Shown piece by piece: positions 7,001 to 16,100 of a DNA stretch of 44,946 nucleotides. Origin of the DNA: Phycisphaerae bacterium. GTDB taxonomy: Bacteria > Planctomycetota > Phycisphaerae > Phycisphaerales > UBA1924. Position 1 is the stretch's first letter; each line of letters begins with the position of its first letter. Under the pieces are notes generated by a model, which was not told the origin of the DNA, did not search any database, and saw nothing but the letters and a program-made list of their open reading frames with translations. The position numbers and the translations under genes were made by a program. The DNA is taken from positions 1 to 44,946 of the forward strand of contig JAUHXM010000015.1 in NCBI GenBank assembly GCA_030426605.1, written 5' to 3'.

Positions 7001-8269
7001 ATGAGTTCCACGACTTCCCGATCCCTCGACACGCGCGACCGGACGATCTACGAGGTCAACGTCCGCCAGTACACGCCCGAGGGCACGTTCGACGCGTTCC
7101 TGCCCCACCTCGACCGGTTGGCCGATCTGGGCGTGGGCATGCTCTGGTTCATGCCCATCCACCCGATCTCGAAGAAGAACCGCAAGGGCTCGCTGGGGAG
7201 TTACTACGCGATCGCGGACTACGACGCGATCAACCCGGAGTTCGGCGACGCGGCATCGTTCAGGCGTGTGGTGGACGCCGCTCATGCGCGCGGCATGCAC
7301 GTCATCATCGACTGGGTGCCCAACCACACCGGGTGCGATCACCCGTGGACGGAGTCGCACCCCGAGCGCTACCAGAGGCCGCCGAAGGAACAGAAGGAAG
7401 GCCCGTTCGCGTACGGAGCGGACGACTGGACGGACACCTACCGGCTGGACTACACGAACCCGGATACGTGCGCGGCGATGCGCGAGACGATGCTGCGCTG
7501 GATCCGAGACTTCGATCTTGACGGGTTCCGCGTCGATGTCGCGGCGATGGTGCGGCGTGAGTTCTGGGAGGAGACGATCCCCGCGCTGCGCGCCGAGAAG
7601 GAGATTTTCCTGCTCGCCGAGGCGGAAGAGAAGTGGATCCACGATGTCGGGTTCGACGCGACCTACGCCTGGCCCCTCGGGCACACGGTGCTCGCGGTGG
7701 TCGAGGGCAAGAAGAAGCCCGAGGCGATCCGCACGCAGGTGCTCGACGACGAGATCCTCGTGGGCGACGGCTTCCGGATGCACTTCACGACGAACCACGA
7801 CTGGAACTCGTGGGAGGGCGTCGCGGTGGACCGGCTCGGGCCCGCGCACGACGCGGCGGTGGTGCTGAGCTTCACCCTGCCCGGCAAGCCCCTGATCTAC
7901 TCGGGGCAGGAGTCCGGGCTCGACCGGGCGATCGAGTTCTTCGAGAAGGACCCGATCGCGTGGCGCGAGCACGACCACGGCGATCTCTTCCGCACGCTGG
8001 CGCGCCTCAAGCGCGCCGAGCCGGCGCTGCACCACGGGCCTGAGGGCGGGTCCCTCGAGATGCTCGACGCGTGCGACGAGCACGTCGTCGCGTTCCGGCG
8101 TGTCAAGGGGGACAGCCGCGTCACGGTGCTCGCGAACATGTCGGCGAACCCGGTGTCCGTCCGCGTCGCGTTCGGCGACGGCGCGCACATCGACGAGCAC
8201 GGCGACCGCGTGAACCCGCCGCACAGCCTGGGCCCGTGGCAATGGGCGATCGTGCGCGATGTCGTCTGA
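7001..8269 (+). CDS. Alpha-amylase family (GH13) glycosidase
   Basis: A compact GH13 enzyme of 422 aa acting on alpha-glucans or maltodextrins. No signal peptide is visible, so it is probably cytoplasmic. The (beta/alpha)8 barrel motifs are present in order: DWVPNH (region I), GFRVDVAAM with the nucleophile Asp (region II), FLLAEAEE with the acid/base Glu (region III) and TTNHDWNSWEG (region IV, HD pair). A short C-terminal beta domain follows. The N-terminus begins directly with the barrel (TIYEVNVRQYTPEG), so there is no carbohydrate-binding module. Its 3' end overlaps the start of the next gene by 11 bases, suggesting one transcript. The exact substrate cannot be read from the motifs. Confidence 0.9.
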   Translation: MSSTTSRSLDTRDRTIYEVNVRQYTPEGTFDAFLPHLDRLADLGVGMLWFMPIHPISKKNRKGSLGSYYAIADYDAINPEFGDAASFRRVVDAAHARGMHVIIDWVPNHTGCDHPWTESHPERYQRPPKEQKEGPFAYGADDWTDTYRLDYTNPDTCAAMRETMLRWIRDFDLDGFRVDVAAMVRREFWEETIPALRAEKEIFLLAEAEEKWIHDVGFDATYAWPLGHTVLAVVEGKKKPEAIRTQVLDDEILVGDGFRMHFTTNHDWNSWEGVAVDRLGPAHDAAVVLSFTLPGKPLIYSGQESGLDRAIEFFEKDPIAWREHDHGDLFRTLARLKRAEPALHHGPEGGSLEMLDACDEHVVAFRRVKGDSRVTVLANMSANPVSVRVAFGDGAHIDEHGDRVNPPHSLGPWQWAIVRDVV

Positions 8270-9686
8270 CACGCCGCACATGACGCCCGACGAGTTCCGG
8301 CGCGAGGGGCACCGGCTCGTCGATTGGATCGCGGACTACTGGGGATCGCTCGAAACGCGCCCGGTGACGGGCGGCACCCGGCCCGGCGACGTGCTGGCGG
8401 CGCTGCCCGAGTCTCCGCCAGAGTCGCCCGGGGGCGCGGACGAATGGGACGCGATCGTGCGCGACCTGGACGCGATCGTCGCACCGAACCTGACGCACTG
8501 GCAGTCACCCGGGTTCTTCGCGTACTTCCCGTGCAACGGGTCGGGCCCGGGGGTGCTGGGTGAATTGGTCTCCGCGGGTCTGGGCGTCAACGGCATGCTC
8601 TGGTCCACGAGCCCCGCCGCGACGGAGCTCGAGACCCGCATGCTCGACTGGGCGGCGGACCTGCACGGGCTGCCCGCGTGCTTCAAGAGCGCTGGCGAGG
8701 GCGGCGGCGTGATCCAGGGCACCGCGAGCGAGGCGGCGGTGTGCGCGCTCGTCGCGGCGATCAAGCGGTCCGGGCGCGACCCGCGGGCGTGTGCGGTCGT
8801 CTGTTCGGATCAGGCGCACTCCTCGATCGCGAAGGCGGCGATGATCGCGGGCGTTGCCGAGGGGCCCGAGGACGGCGTGCACGTCCGGCTCGTGCGGACC
8901 GACGCGGCCGGCTCGATGGACGCCGGGCACCTCCGCGAGCAGATGGGCGATCGCGGCGGCGTGCGCCCCGTGATGGTCGTCGCGACGCTGGGCACGACGG
9001 GCACGGGCGCGTTCGACGATCTCGATGCTGTTGCGGCCGCATCGGGCGACGCGTGGCTGCACGTGGACGCCGCGTGGGCGGGCAGCGCGTTCGTCTGCCC
9101 GGAGTTCCGTGGGCCCATGGCGGGCATCGAGCGCGCGGACTCGGTCTGTCTGAACCCGCACAAGTGGGGGCTGGTCACGTTCGACTGCGACCTGTTCTGG
9201 GTCCGCGATCGGCGGGCGTTGATCGACGCGCTCTCGATCACGCCCGAGTACCTCAGGAATGACGCGACGGACGCCGGGGCGGTGATCGATTACCGCGACT
9301 GGCAGATCCCGCTGGGCCGACGCCTGCGGGCGCTGAAGCTTTGGTTTGTGTACCGCCACTACGGCGCCGAGGGTCTGCGGTCGCACATCCGGGCCGGGGT
9401 CGAGCTGGCCTCGGCGTTCGAGTCGTGGGTGCGGGCGGACGATCGGTTCGAGATTGTCACGCCGCGGTCGCTGTCGCTGGTCTGCTTCGCGCTGCGGGCG
9501 GGGGACGACGCGACGGAGCGGCTCGTGGGAGAGCTGAACCGGCGGGGATCAATCATGGTGAGTCACACCCGGGTCGGCGGTCGGTACGTCGTCCGGTTCG
9601 CGGTCGGCGCGACGCTCACGCGTCGTCGTCACGTGGAGCGGGCGTGGGGCGAGATCCGCGCCGCCGCGGACGCCGTGCTAGGCTGA
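8259..9686 (+). CDS. PLP-dependent decarboxylase, aromatic-L-amino-acid decarboxylase type
   Basis: A group II pyridoxal-phosphate decarboxylase of 475 aa, full length for the DDC/TDC/TyDC family. It decarboxylates an aromatic (or related) L-amino acid to the amine. The lysine that carries PLP is in LNPHKWG at about residue 306. Upstream are TLGTTGTGAFDD and HVDAAWAGSA, the stretch with the Asp that contacts the pyridine nitrogen. The N-terminal segment HWQSPGFFAYFPCNGS matches the swapped N-terminal arm and substrate loop of the family. The gene starts within the end of the amylase gene (ATG 8259; ATG 8280 is also possible). A lipoprotein gene follows after 5 bases. Substrate choice (Tyr, Trp, Phe or dopa) is not determinable here. 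Confidence 0.92.
   Translation: MSSDTPHMTPDEFRREGHRLVDWIADYWGSLETRPVTGGTRPGDVLAALPESPPESPGGADEWDAIVRDLDAIVAPNLTHWQSPGFFAYFPCNGSGPGVLGELVSAGLGVNGMLWSTSPAATELETRMLDWAADLHGLPACFKSAGEGGGVIQGTASEAAVCALVAAIKRSGRDPRACAVVCSDQAHSSIAKAAMIAGVAEGPEDGVHVRLVRTDAAGSMDAGHLREQMGDRGGVRPVMVVATLGTTGTGAFDDLDAVAAASGDAWLHVDAAWAGSAFVCPEFRGPMAGIERADSVCLNPHKWGLVTFDCDLFWVRDRRALIDALSITPEYLRNDATDAGAVIDYRDWQIPLGRRLRALKLWFVYRHYGAEGLRSHIRAGVELASAFESWVRADDRFEIVTPRSLSLVCFALRAGDDATERLVGELNRRGSIMVSHTRVGGRYVVRFAVGATLTRRRHVERAWGEIRAAADAVLG
9679..9684 (+). promoter_or_regulatory. -10 hexamer TAGGCT, probable leaderless promoter (lipoprotein)
   Basis: TAGGCT overlaps the end of the decarboxylase gene and ends 7 bases before ATG 9692; no Shine-Dalgarno. 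Confidence 0.5.
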
Positions 9687-9691
9687 GCGCC

Positions 9692-10312
9692 ATGACGACA
9701 CGGACCGCACGGATCGCGCTGTTGGGGATGTTGGCGGCTTGCCTGGGGGCGTGCACGCCCGCGCCCAAGCCGGCGGTGATCGTGGTGCTGCCCGGGGAGT
9801 ACGAGCGCGCATTCAACGCGACGCGCGAGGTGCTGCTCGAGCACAAGTTCGCGCTCGAGCGTGTGGACGCCGCCGCCGGGGTGATCACGACGCAGAACCG
9901 CGAGACCGCCGGGCTCGCGACGCCGTGGGACCGGGACCAGACGACCCTCTACCAGGAGTGGGAGGACACCGCGAACCAGCAGGAGCGTGCGGTCCGGGTG
10001 ACGTTCGCGCCCGAGGGCGAGGACGAGTCCGCCGCGCCCGACGAGGCGTTCGTCGATCGGCGTGCGGACGACCGGACGCTGGTCGCGCGGATCGAGGTGG
10101 ACGTCCTCCGTGCCCGTCGGCAGGGGTGGCGCGTCGAGACCGAGGCGATCACGCGGTCCAGCCGGTACCGCGACCCGGTGACGGCGCGTCGCATCGGGGG
10201 CGAGACGTTCCTCGAGCCCGTGGGGCAGGACGAGCATCTCGCGGGGCGGATCGCCGCGGGTGTGCGCGCGCGGCTCGGCACCGCGGTGGTCGAAGAATTG
10301 ACGGCGGACTGA
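9692..10312 (+). CDS. Putative lipoprotein, unknown function
   Basis: A protein of 206 aa. The signal peptide MTTRTARIALLGMLAACLGAC ends in a lipobox (LGAC), so it is probably anchored by lipid at Cys 21. The mature part begins with a Pro/Ala linker. It continues with an alpha/beta domain containing a YERAFNATREVLLEHKFALERVDAAAGVITTQ stretch. That stretch resembles small envelope lipoproteins with a transform-and-compare fold, but I cannot name a family. An acidic, Asp-rich stretch (EGEDESAAPDEAFVDRRADD) follows in the middle. It lies 5 bases after the decarboxylase but has its own -10 hexamer. Convergent with the LuxR-type gene. Confidence 0.75.
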   Translation: MTTRTARIALLGMLAACLGACTPAPKPAVIVVLPGEYERAFNATREVLLEHKFALERVDAAAGVITTQNRETAGLATPWDRDQTTLYQEWEDTANQQERAVRVTFAPEGEDESAAPDEAFVDRRADDRTLVARIEVDVLRARRQGWRVETEAITRSSRYRDPVTARRIGGETFLEPVGQDEHLAGRIAAGVRARLGTAVVEELTAD

Positions 10313-10338
10313 GGGCCCGGGCTCCCGCGCGGAGGTCT

Positions 10339-11253
10339 TCAGCGTTCCAGCCGCGTCGCGGCTTGGGGCTTGGGCTCGACCATGGATGACTGCGACCCGA
10401 TGGGCGTCGCGCGGTTGGTGTCGATCGGCTTGGGCTCGACCATCGACCCGGCGAGCGTGCCGAGCACACGGTTGGCGTCGTCGATGTACCCGAGGGCCCG
10501 TGCGACGAGCTCGCCCCGGCTGGACGCGCCGAGCTTGCGGTGCAGGCTCTTGACGTGGTCGTGCACGGTGTGGGGGCTGCGCCCGATGTCCTCGGCGATC
10601 TCGCGCACGCTGAGCCCGAGGGCGAGGCGTTCCAGGACCGCCTGCTCGCGGTCGGTGAGCCAGCGCGACGGGCCCGAGACCTTGGCGCCGATCGCGAGCA
10701 GCACGCGCCTGGCGAGCAGCGGGATCACGGCGCCGATCATGCCGCGGCAACGGTCGGCGTCGCCGGCGTCGGTCGGGCCCATGAGCCCGATGCCGACGAC
10801 GAGGTGGCGTCCCAGCTCGCGCGGTCCGACGGGGTGGGATCCGATGATGAGCGACGAGCACGACCCGGCGGGCCAGACGGTGCCCAGGCCACGGCGTGCC
10901 CATCCCGGGCCCAGCGCGTCATCCGCGGCGAGCGCCCGGCCGGTGATGGATGCGAGGTCGATGCCGAGTTCACCCAGGCGTTCGATGGCGCTGCGGACGG
11001 AGAGCGCCGAGGCGGTGCCGTCGGCGACGCCCGGCGCGGCGGCGGCGCCGGCGGTCTCGAGGTGCTCGATGCCGCCTTGAGGAGAGATCTGCCCGACCAG
11101 CACACTCGTGAGCGACGCGGGGTGGGCGCGCGTCAGCGTCTGCGCCGCCTGGTCCGCCCATGTGGGGGTGGCGACTGCGGGCAGCGCGCACACCCCCTCC
11201 ACCAACGAGACGATCTGCTCGTACGCGAGTGCCCGGCTTTGCTGTGTGGTCAT
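10339..11253 (-). CDS. LuxR-type response transcriptional regulator
   Basis: A DNA-binding regulator of 304 aa. The LuxR-type helix-turn-helix is clear: LTDREQAVLERLALGLS, then REIAEDIGRSPHTVHDHVKSLHRKLG, at about residues 205-255. No receiver domain with a phospho-Asp is seen; the N-terminal 200 residues are a sensor-like region I cannot name. After the HTH comes an unusual tail in which SMVEPKP occurs twice, encoded by a 17-bp direct repeat (10367-10383 and 10427-10443) with a 60-bp period. AAGGA six bases before ATG 11253 supports the start. It is divergent from the gene at 11583, with a 329-base gap that holds an inverted repeat, so self- or neighbour regulation is plausible. Confidence 0.85.
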   Translation of the reverse strand: MTTQQSRALAYEQIVSLVEGVCALPAVATPTWADQAAQTLTRAHPASLTSVLVGQISPQGGIEHLETAGAAAAPGVADGTASALSVRSAIERLGELGIDLASITGRALAADDALGPGWARRGLGTVWPAGSCSSLIIGSHPVGPRELGRHLVVGIGLMGPTDAGDADRCRGMIGAVIPLLARRVLLAIGAKVSGPSRWLTDREQAVLERLALGLSVREIAEDIGRSPHTVHDHVKSLHRKLGASSRGELVARALGYIDDANRVLGTLAGSMVEPKPIDTNRATPIGSQSSMVEPKPQAATRLER

Positions 11254-11474
11254 GGCGAGTCCTTACCAGAGCGATCGAACATGCTGCGTCCACCCGGTCA
11301 GGGCCCAGCGGCCCGCGACGGGTGACGGCTCCGCGGACTTCTCTCCACAGACGCCGAACCACGCCCCCCCTGGAACGTGGCTCGGTTTGAATCACACCCG
11401 GTTCATCGGGTCCCAGAATACCGGCTCTATAGCTCTCGAGGGACGAAATCCCACATAATTCGGGTGGCCACGAA

Positions 11475-11501
11475 TGTGGGTCGTATTTTGTTCGATCCAC
11501 A
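11475..11501. promoter_or_regulatory. Candidate operator: 9-bp inverted repeat in the divergent gap
   Basis: TGTGGGTCG (11475-11483) and CGATCCACA (11493-11501) are complementary except for one base, around an AT-rich 9-base centre. Just upstream, GTGGCCAC (11464-11471) is a perfect 8-bp palindrome. The 329-base gap (11254-11582) between the regulator and the next gene is much more AT-rich than its surroundings and contains no ORF I trust. A LuxR-type dimer would need a dyad of about this size, but the link is inferred. Confidence 0.35.
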
Positions 11502-11582
11502 CAAAACGCACGCCTGATATGGGTGGTGTGACTCGGAAATCCGGCACAAATTGCCTGAACAACTGGTTTGGCGGGGTTTGTG

Positions 11583-12359
11583 ATGCACATTGGGGTGCCG
11601 GCGTGGATGGGCGTTGGCCGCGATCTGTCGTCTCCCCCTGTTGTTCGGGGTGGCGTGGTCGTGACGTGGGGCCAATCTACGCAGGGCTGGGACGCGATGC
11701 GTGTAGTTGCTCGTCAGGCCGACGCAATCTTCGAGGGCCAAGGATGGCTGCCCGAAGCGATCCGCGCGCTCGACACCCACCATTTGGTGGCGTGGTCCGA
11801 GCTCGCCCGGCGGCGCATCGCCTTCGCGGCGGGTGTGCGGTCATTCCTTCAGGCGCAGCAGGACACCGACGCGTGCGTCATCCATGGGCGGTCCGTCCGC
11901 AATCTGGATGAGCTCTGTCACCAGCTCGAGCGGCAGGTGCCGGTCGAGCAGCTGATCCGACGGCTCGACGGCCCGGGCAGCGTGACCGAGCTGCTCCGCG
12001 GGCGCGACCACGTCCCTGGGCGGCGCTCGGTGCGGACGCGCGTGTGGGTCTGGTCCGACGCGGACGTGCTCCTCCGGTCTGACCCCGAGCTCTTCAGTTC
12101 CGTCGTGGACTGCATGCTGGGCGTCGCGGCGGAGGGCGAGTTCGGGACCGATGAGGGCGGGCCGTTGCAGCGGGTCGTGTTCGTCGGCGGGACGATGCTC
12201 GAGGCGTACGCCCGCGATCGATCGGGCCAGTTCCGCAGCTGGGCGACCGAGGGGGACGCCGAGCCGTTCTGGCAGCTGGTGTCCGGGTTGGCGCGCCCGC
12301 CGGTGGTCGCCCGCCCGGTGGACCTTTTGATGAGACCGCCACGCCGAAAGGGCGCGTGA
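11583..12359 (+). CDS. Hypothetical protein divergent from the LuxR-type regulator
   Basis: A protein of 258 aa that I do not recognise. No signal peptide or membrane segment is evident. It appears mixed alpha/beta, with an N-terminal half containing LVAWSELARRRIAFAAGVRSFLQ and a Glu/Arg/Leu-rich helix (NLDELCHQLERQVPVEQLIRRL). The C-terminal half has RRSVRTRVWVWSDADVLLR and PLQRVVFVGGTMLEAYAR. Start ATG 11583 is the first ATG after the AT-rich gap; TTG 11568 is an alternative. A strong intrinsic terminator follows 42 bases after the stop. The divergent placement suggests it may be under the control of the LuxR-type protein, but its role is unknown. Confidence 0.65.
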   Translation: MHIGVPAWMGVGRDLSSPPVVRGGVVVTWGQSTQGWDAMRVVARQADAIFEGQGWLPEAIRALDTHHLVAWSELARRRIAFAAGVRSFLQAQQDTDACVIHGRSVRNLDELCHQLERQVPVEQLIRRLDGPGSVTELLRGRDHVPGRRSVRTRVWVWSDADVLLRSDPELFSSVVDCMLGVAAEGEFGTDEGGPLQRVVFVGGTMLEAYARDRSGQFRSWATEGDAEPFWQLVSGLARPPVVARPVDLLMRPPRRKGA

Positions 12360-12401
12360 GCGGATACCCCTCGCCCGAGGGCTCAAGGCTTCGGCGAGAG
12401 A

Positions 12402-12442
12402 GCGGCTGCCCTGCCTGAACAAGGCGGGGCGGCTGTCTTTTT
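12402..12442 (+). terminator. Rho-independent terminator
   Basis: A 14-bp stem (12402-12415 with 12423-12436, some G-T pairs) closes a 7-base loop TGAACAA. It is followed by CTTTTT, the only clear T-run terminator in the window. It ends the 11583-12359 transcript before rsmD. Confidence 0.8.
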
Positions 12443-12491
12443 GGGTCCGCCCGGGCCGCGCTCGGGCCCGCCTGATCGGCTACAGATCACC

Positions 12492-13118
12492 ATGCGGATC
12501 ATCGGCGGGCGACTGAAGCGACAGAGACTCGAGAGCCCGCCCGAGGGCTCGACCACGCGCCCGATGCCGGACATGGTCCGCGAGGCGATCTTCAACCTGC
12601 TCCGAGGGCACGTTGAGGGGCAGGCGGTGATCGACTGCTTCTGCGGCACGGGCACGATGGGGCTCGAGGCGGTGAGCCGGGGGGCGGACCGCGTGGTGCT
12701 CGTCGAGCGCGACCGGCGCGTCGTCCGCCTCCTCGAGCAGAACATCGATCGGCTGGGCGTGGGTGATCAGTGCGACGTCGTCGCGGGCGACGCGTTGGGG
12801 CCCGCGGCGTGGTCGGCGTGCCCCAAGCCGGTGCACCTGGTTTTCTTTGATCCGCCCTACGCGATGGTGCGTGACGAGAAGGACTGGCCGCGGGCGCGCG
12901 ACGCGTTCGCGCGGCTCGTCGGGCTGCTCGACCGGGAGGGGTACGGCGTCCTGCGCACGCCCTGGCCCTTCACCCACGAGCCGAAGCGTGAGGGCGACCC
13001 GCCGATCGACATCCCCCTCGAGATCGAGGGCGCGGTCGGGCCCGAGACGCACGTCTACCGGAACACGGCGGTGCACCTGTACATGAAGGACCCGGCGTTG
13101 TTCGAGGGCGAGGCGTGA
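12492..13118 (+). CDS. rsmD: 16S rRNA (guanine(966)-N2)-methyltransferase RsmD
   Basis: A SAM-dependent methyltransferase of 208 aa, the usual size for RsmD, which methylates G966 of 16S rRNA in the assembled 30S subunit. The N-terminus MRIIGGRLKRQRL and the TTRPMPDMVREAIFNLL stretch are family signatures. Motif I is IDCFCGTGTMGLEAVSRGA, and the catalytic N-methylation motif is FFDPPYAM (DPPY). A short C-terminal insertion (HEPKREGDPPIDI) precedes the last strands. A near-match -10 (TACAGA, 12481-12486) lies 5 bases before ATG 12492. The last bases overlap the start of the helicase gene (GTGA), so the two are probably co-transcribed and translationally coupled. Confidence 0.92.
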   Translation: MRIIGGRLKRQRLESPPEGSTTRPMPDMVREAIFNLLRGHVEGQAVIDCFCGTGTMGLEAVSRGADRVVLVERDRRVVRLLEQNIDRLGVGDQCDVVAGDALGPAAWSACPKPVHLVFFDPPYAMVRDEKDWPRARDAFARLVGLLDREGYGVLRTPWPFTHEPKREGDPPIDIPLEIEGAVGPETHVYRNTAVHLYMKDPALFEGEA

Positions 13119-16100
13119 GTCTCAACGAAGCGCAGCGGGCGGCGGTGGAGCATTCGGGGACGCCGCTGATCGTGCTCGCGGGCCCGGGCACGGGCAAGAC
13201 GCGGGTGATCACCGAGCGCGTGCGTCACCTCATCGAGCAGGGCGCCGAGCCGGAGAGCGTGCTCGCGCTGACGTTCACGAACAAGGCGGCGGGCGAGCTG
13301 CGCGAGCGTCTGGGCGTGTCTGTCGGGATGGGCGTCGCCGAGCGCGTGCAGGCGAGCACGTTCCACGCGCTGGGGCTCAGGTTGCTGCAGCGGTTCGGCG
13401 ACCGGGCGGGGCTGGGCCCGCGGGTGCAGATCATGGACTCGTCGCAACGCCGAAGGCTGATGCGCGAGCTGGCGCTGGCGCACAACGTCTACGGCGACAC
13501 GCCGGCGGGCATCGAGGGCGAGCTCGAGCGCGCGAAGAAGGTCATCGAGTCTCTCCGGCACGCGGGCATCGGGCACGCGCAGGCCGGCGCGTGGGCAGCC
13601 GGGCGGCTCGCGGGTGATTTGGAGGACTCGGACCGGGTGCGGCTCGGTGTATTTGCGCGCGACGTGCGGCTGTACGGGCTGTTCGACGACGCGGCGCGCG
13701 AGCGCGGGCTGCTGACGTTCGACGATCTGTTGGCGCGTCCGGCGGGGCTGATCGCGGCGGACGCGCTCGCGGCGGCGATGATCCGGTCGGACATCCGGCA
13801 CGTGGTGGTGGACGAGTTCCAGGACGTGAACACGGCGCAGATCGACATGCTCCGCGCGCTCGCGCCGCCGGAGTCGAACCCGGACCTCGTGGTCGTCGGC
13901 GACGACGACCAGACGATCTACGCCTTTCGTGGCGCGGACGACCGGGCGTTCGCGCGGTTCGAGCAGCGTTGGGACAACGCGCAGACGGTCGCGCTGAGCG
14001 AGACGTACCGGTCGCCCGAGGAGATTGTGCGTGTCGCGACGGGCGTGATCGGGCGCGCGGGGCTGCGGTTTGCTCCGGGCAAGAGGCTCGACGTCGCGGC
14101 GGACCGCGAGGGGCCGGCGGGGTCCGTCGAGGTGGTGCATCTCGCGCGGTATGACGAGGCGGGCGAGGTGATCGCCGGGATGCTGCGCCAGGAGGTGGGC
14201 GGCGCGGAGACGCCCGACTGGCGCCGGTTCGCGGTGATCGCTCGGAAGCGCAAGGAGCTTGGGCGCGTCCGGCTCGCGCTCGAGCTCAGCGGGATCCCGT
14301 TCGATGCGGACGACGACGCCGGTGGCGCGGATGACGAGGGCGTGCTCGATCTGCTCGCGTGGGTGGAGCTGATTCTGGACCCGCACGCCGCGTGGGCGGC
14401 GCAGCGGGTGCTGGTGCGGCCGCCGATCTCGGCGGACCCGAAGCTCGTGCTGGGGTGGCTGGGCGCGTACCGGGCGGCGGGCTCGCGGTCGCCGGACGGC
14501 GGGGTGGGGGCGTTCGCGCCGTGGCTCGTGGCGCACGCGGCGGGCGGGGAGGGGGCGGACGAGGCGGCGCGGTTCGCCGAGCTGCTCGACGCGCTGGCGG
14601 GCGTGGCGTCGCGTGCGAACGCCGCGGAGGCGATGGGTGAGATCGTCCGGCGGACCGGGCTCGTGCACGCGGATCTGCTGAGCGGGCGCGAGCGGGCGTT
14701 GCGCGTGCGCGCGGTTGCGGGGGTGCTGCGGTTCGTGAGCGACCGTGTGGACCGGCTGGACCAGCCGCGTGATCTGTCGGCGTGGCAACGGTACTACGAC
14801 GACCTGGACGAGCGTGACCAGGCGTTCACGGCCCGCGTGGGGGAGGACGCGTTGGGCGGGTCGGACGCCGAGGGCGAGCGCCCGAACGCGGTGATGCTGC
14901 TGACGGCGCACGGCGCGAAGGGGCTGGAGTTCGACACGGTGTTCGTGTCGGGCGTGTCGCCGCGGTACACGAAGTTCCCGGATCTGACGACGCCTGACTT
15001 CGAGCTGCCCGAGGGTCTGATCGACCGAGTGGGCGACGAGCGGAGCGTGAAGGAGCGCCTCGCGGATGAAGAGCGGCGGATGTTCTATGTCGCGTGCACG
15101 CGCGCGCAGCGCCGGCTGGTGCTGCTGGGCGAGGTGCCCAAGAAGGCGACGAACGTGCACTTCCTCAGCGAGCTCCGTGGCGAGGCGGGCGTGGCGTGGT
15201 CCACGTCGGCGCAGGTGCTCGAGGAGGTCGCGGGGGACGCCGCGCCGAGCGACGAGGCGCAGCGCGCGATCGACGCGGTCGCCGGTCGCGAGCGGGCGCG
15301 GGCGGAGCTGGACCGGGCGCGTCGGTCGGCGCGGCTGGACGCGGCGGCGGCGCTGGCGCGGGCCGGGGCGTCGGGCGAGGACCCGGAGGAGGCGGCGCGG
15401 GCGCTCGTGGACGCGGCGCGCCGGATGGCGCTCGCGCACGCGGCCGAGCAGGGCGGTGTGGCGCCCGCGTGGGCGTCGGACGCGGGGCTTGGGGAGCTGG
15501 CGGCGTCGCTCGCGGCGGTTGTGCGCGAGGGGCTGCCCACGGGGGAGGGCGGGTCCGGGCTCGAGCCGCTCGAGGCGCCACTGCGGATGAGCTACACGGG
15601 GATCGACGCGTACGAGCGGTGCCCGCGGTGTTTTTACGTGGAGCACGCGCTGCGGCTGCCCCGCGCGCCGGCGGCGGCGCAGCGGTTCGGGCGCGGGATG
15701 CACGAGGGGCTCCGGGCGTTCTACGAGCGCTGGCGGACGGCGGACAGCGCGGGCGAGCCGCTGCCCGGCGAGGCTGAGATGGTGGCGGTGGTGCGCGCGG
15801 CGGTCGTCGCGGCGTTCCCGGCGCGCGAGGAGATCGAGCCGGGGACCGCCGAGCGGGCCGAGGCGCAGGCGCGGCTCGTCTGGAACCAGCTGCACGACCC
15901 CGACGCGAACATCAACGAGCTCGAGATCGCCGTCCGCCTCCCCTGCGCGATCGACGGTGTGACGCACCGGATCGACGCGACGATCGACCGGGTCGATCAG
16001 GTCGAGGGCGGCGCGTGGCGGATCATTGATTACAAGTCGGGCGGGGCGCGGGCCAGGCTGACCGACCCGAAGAATCTCAGGGGCGATCTGCAGATGGGCA

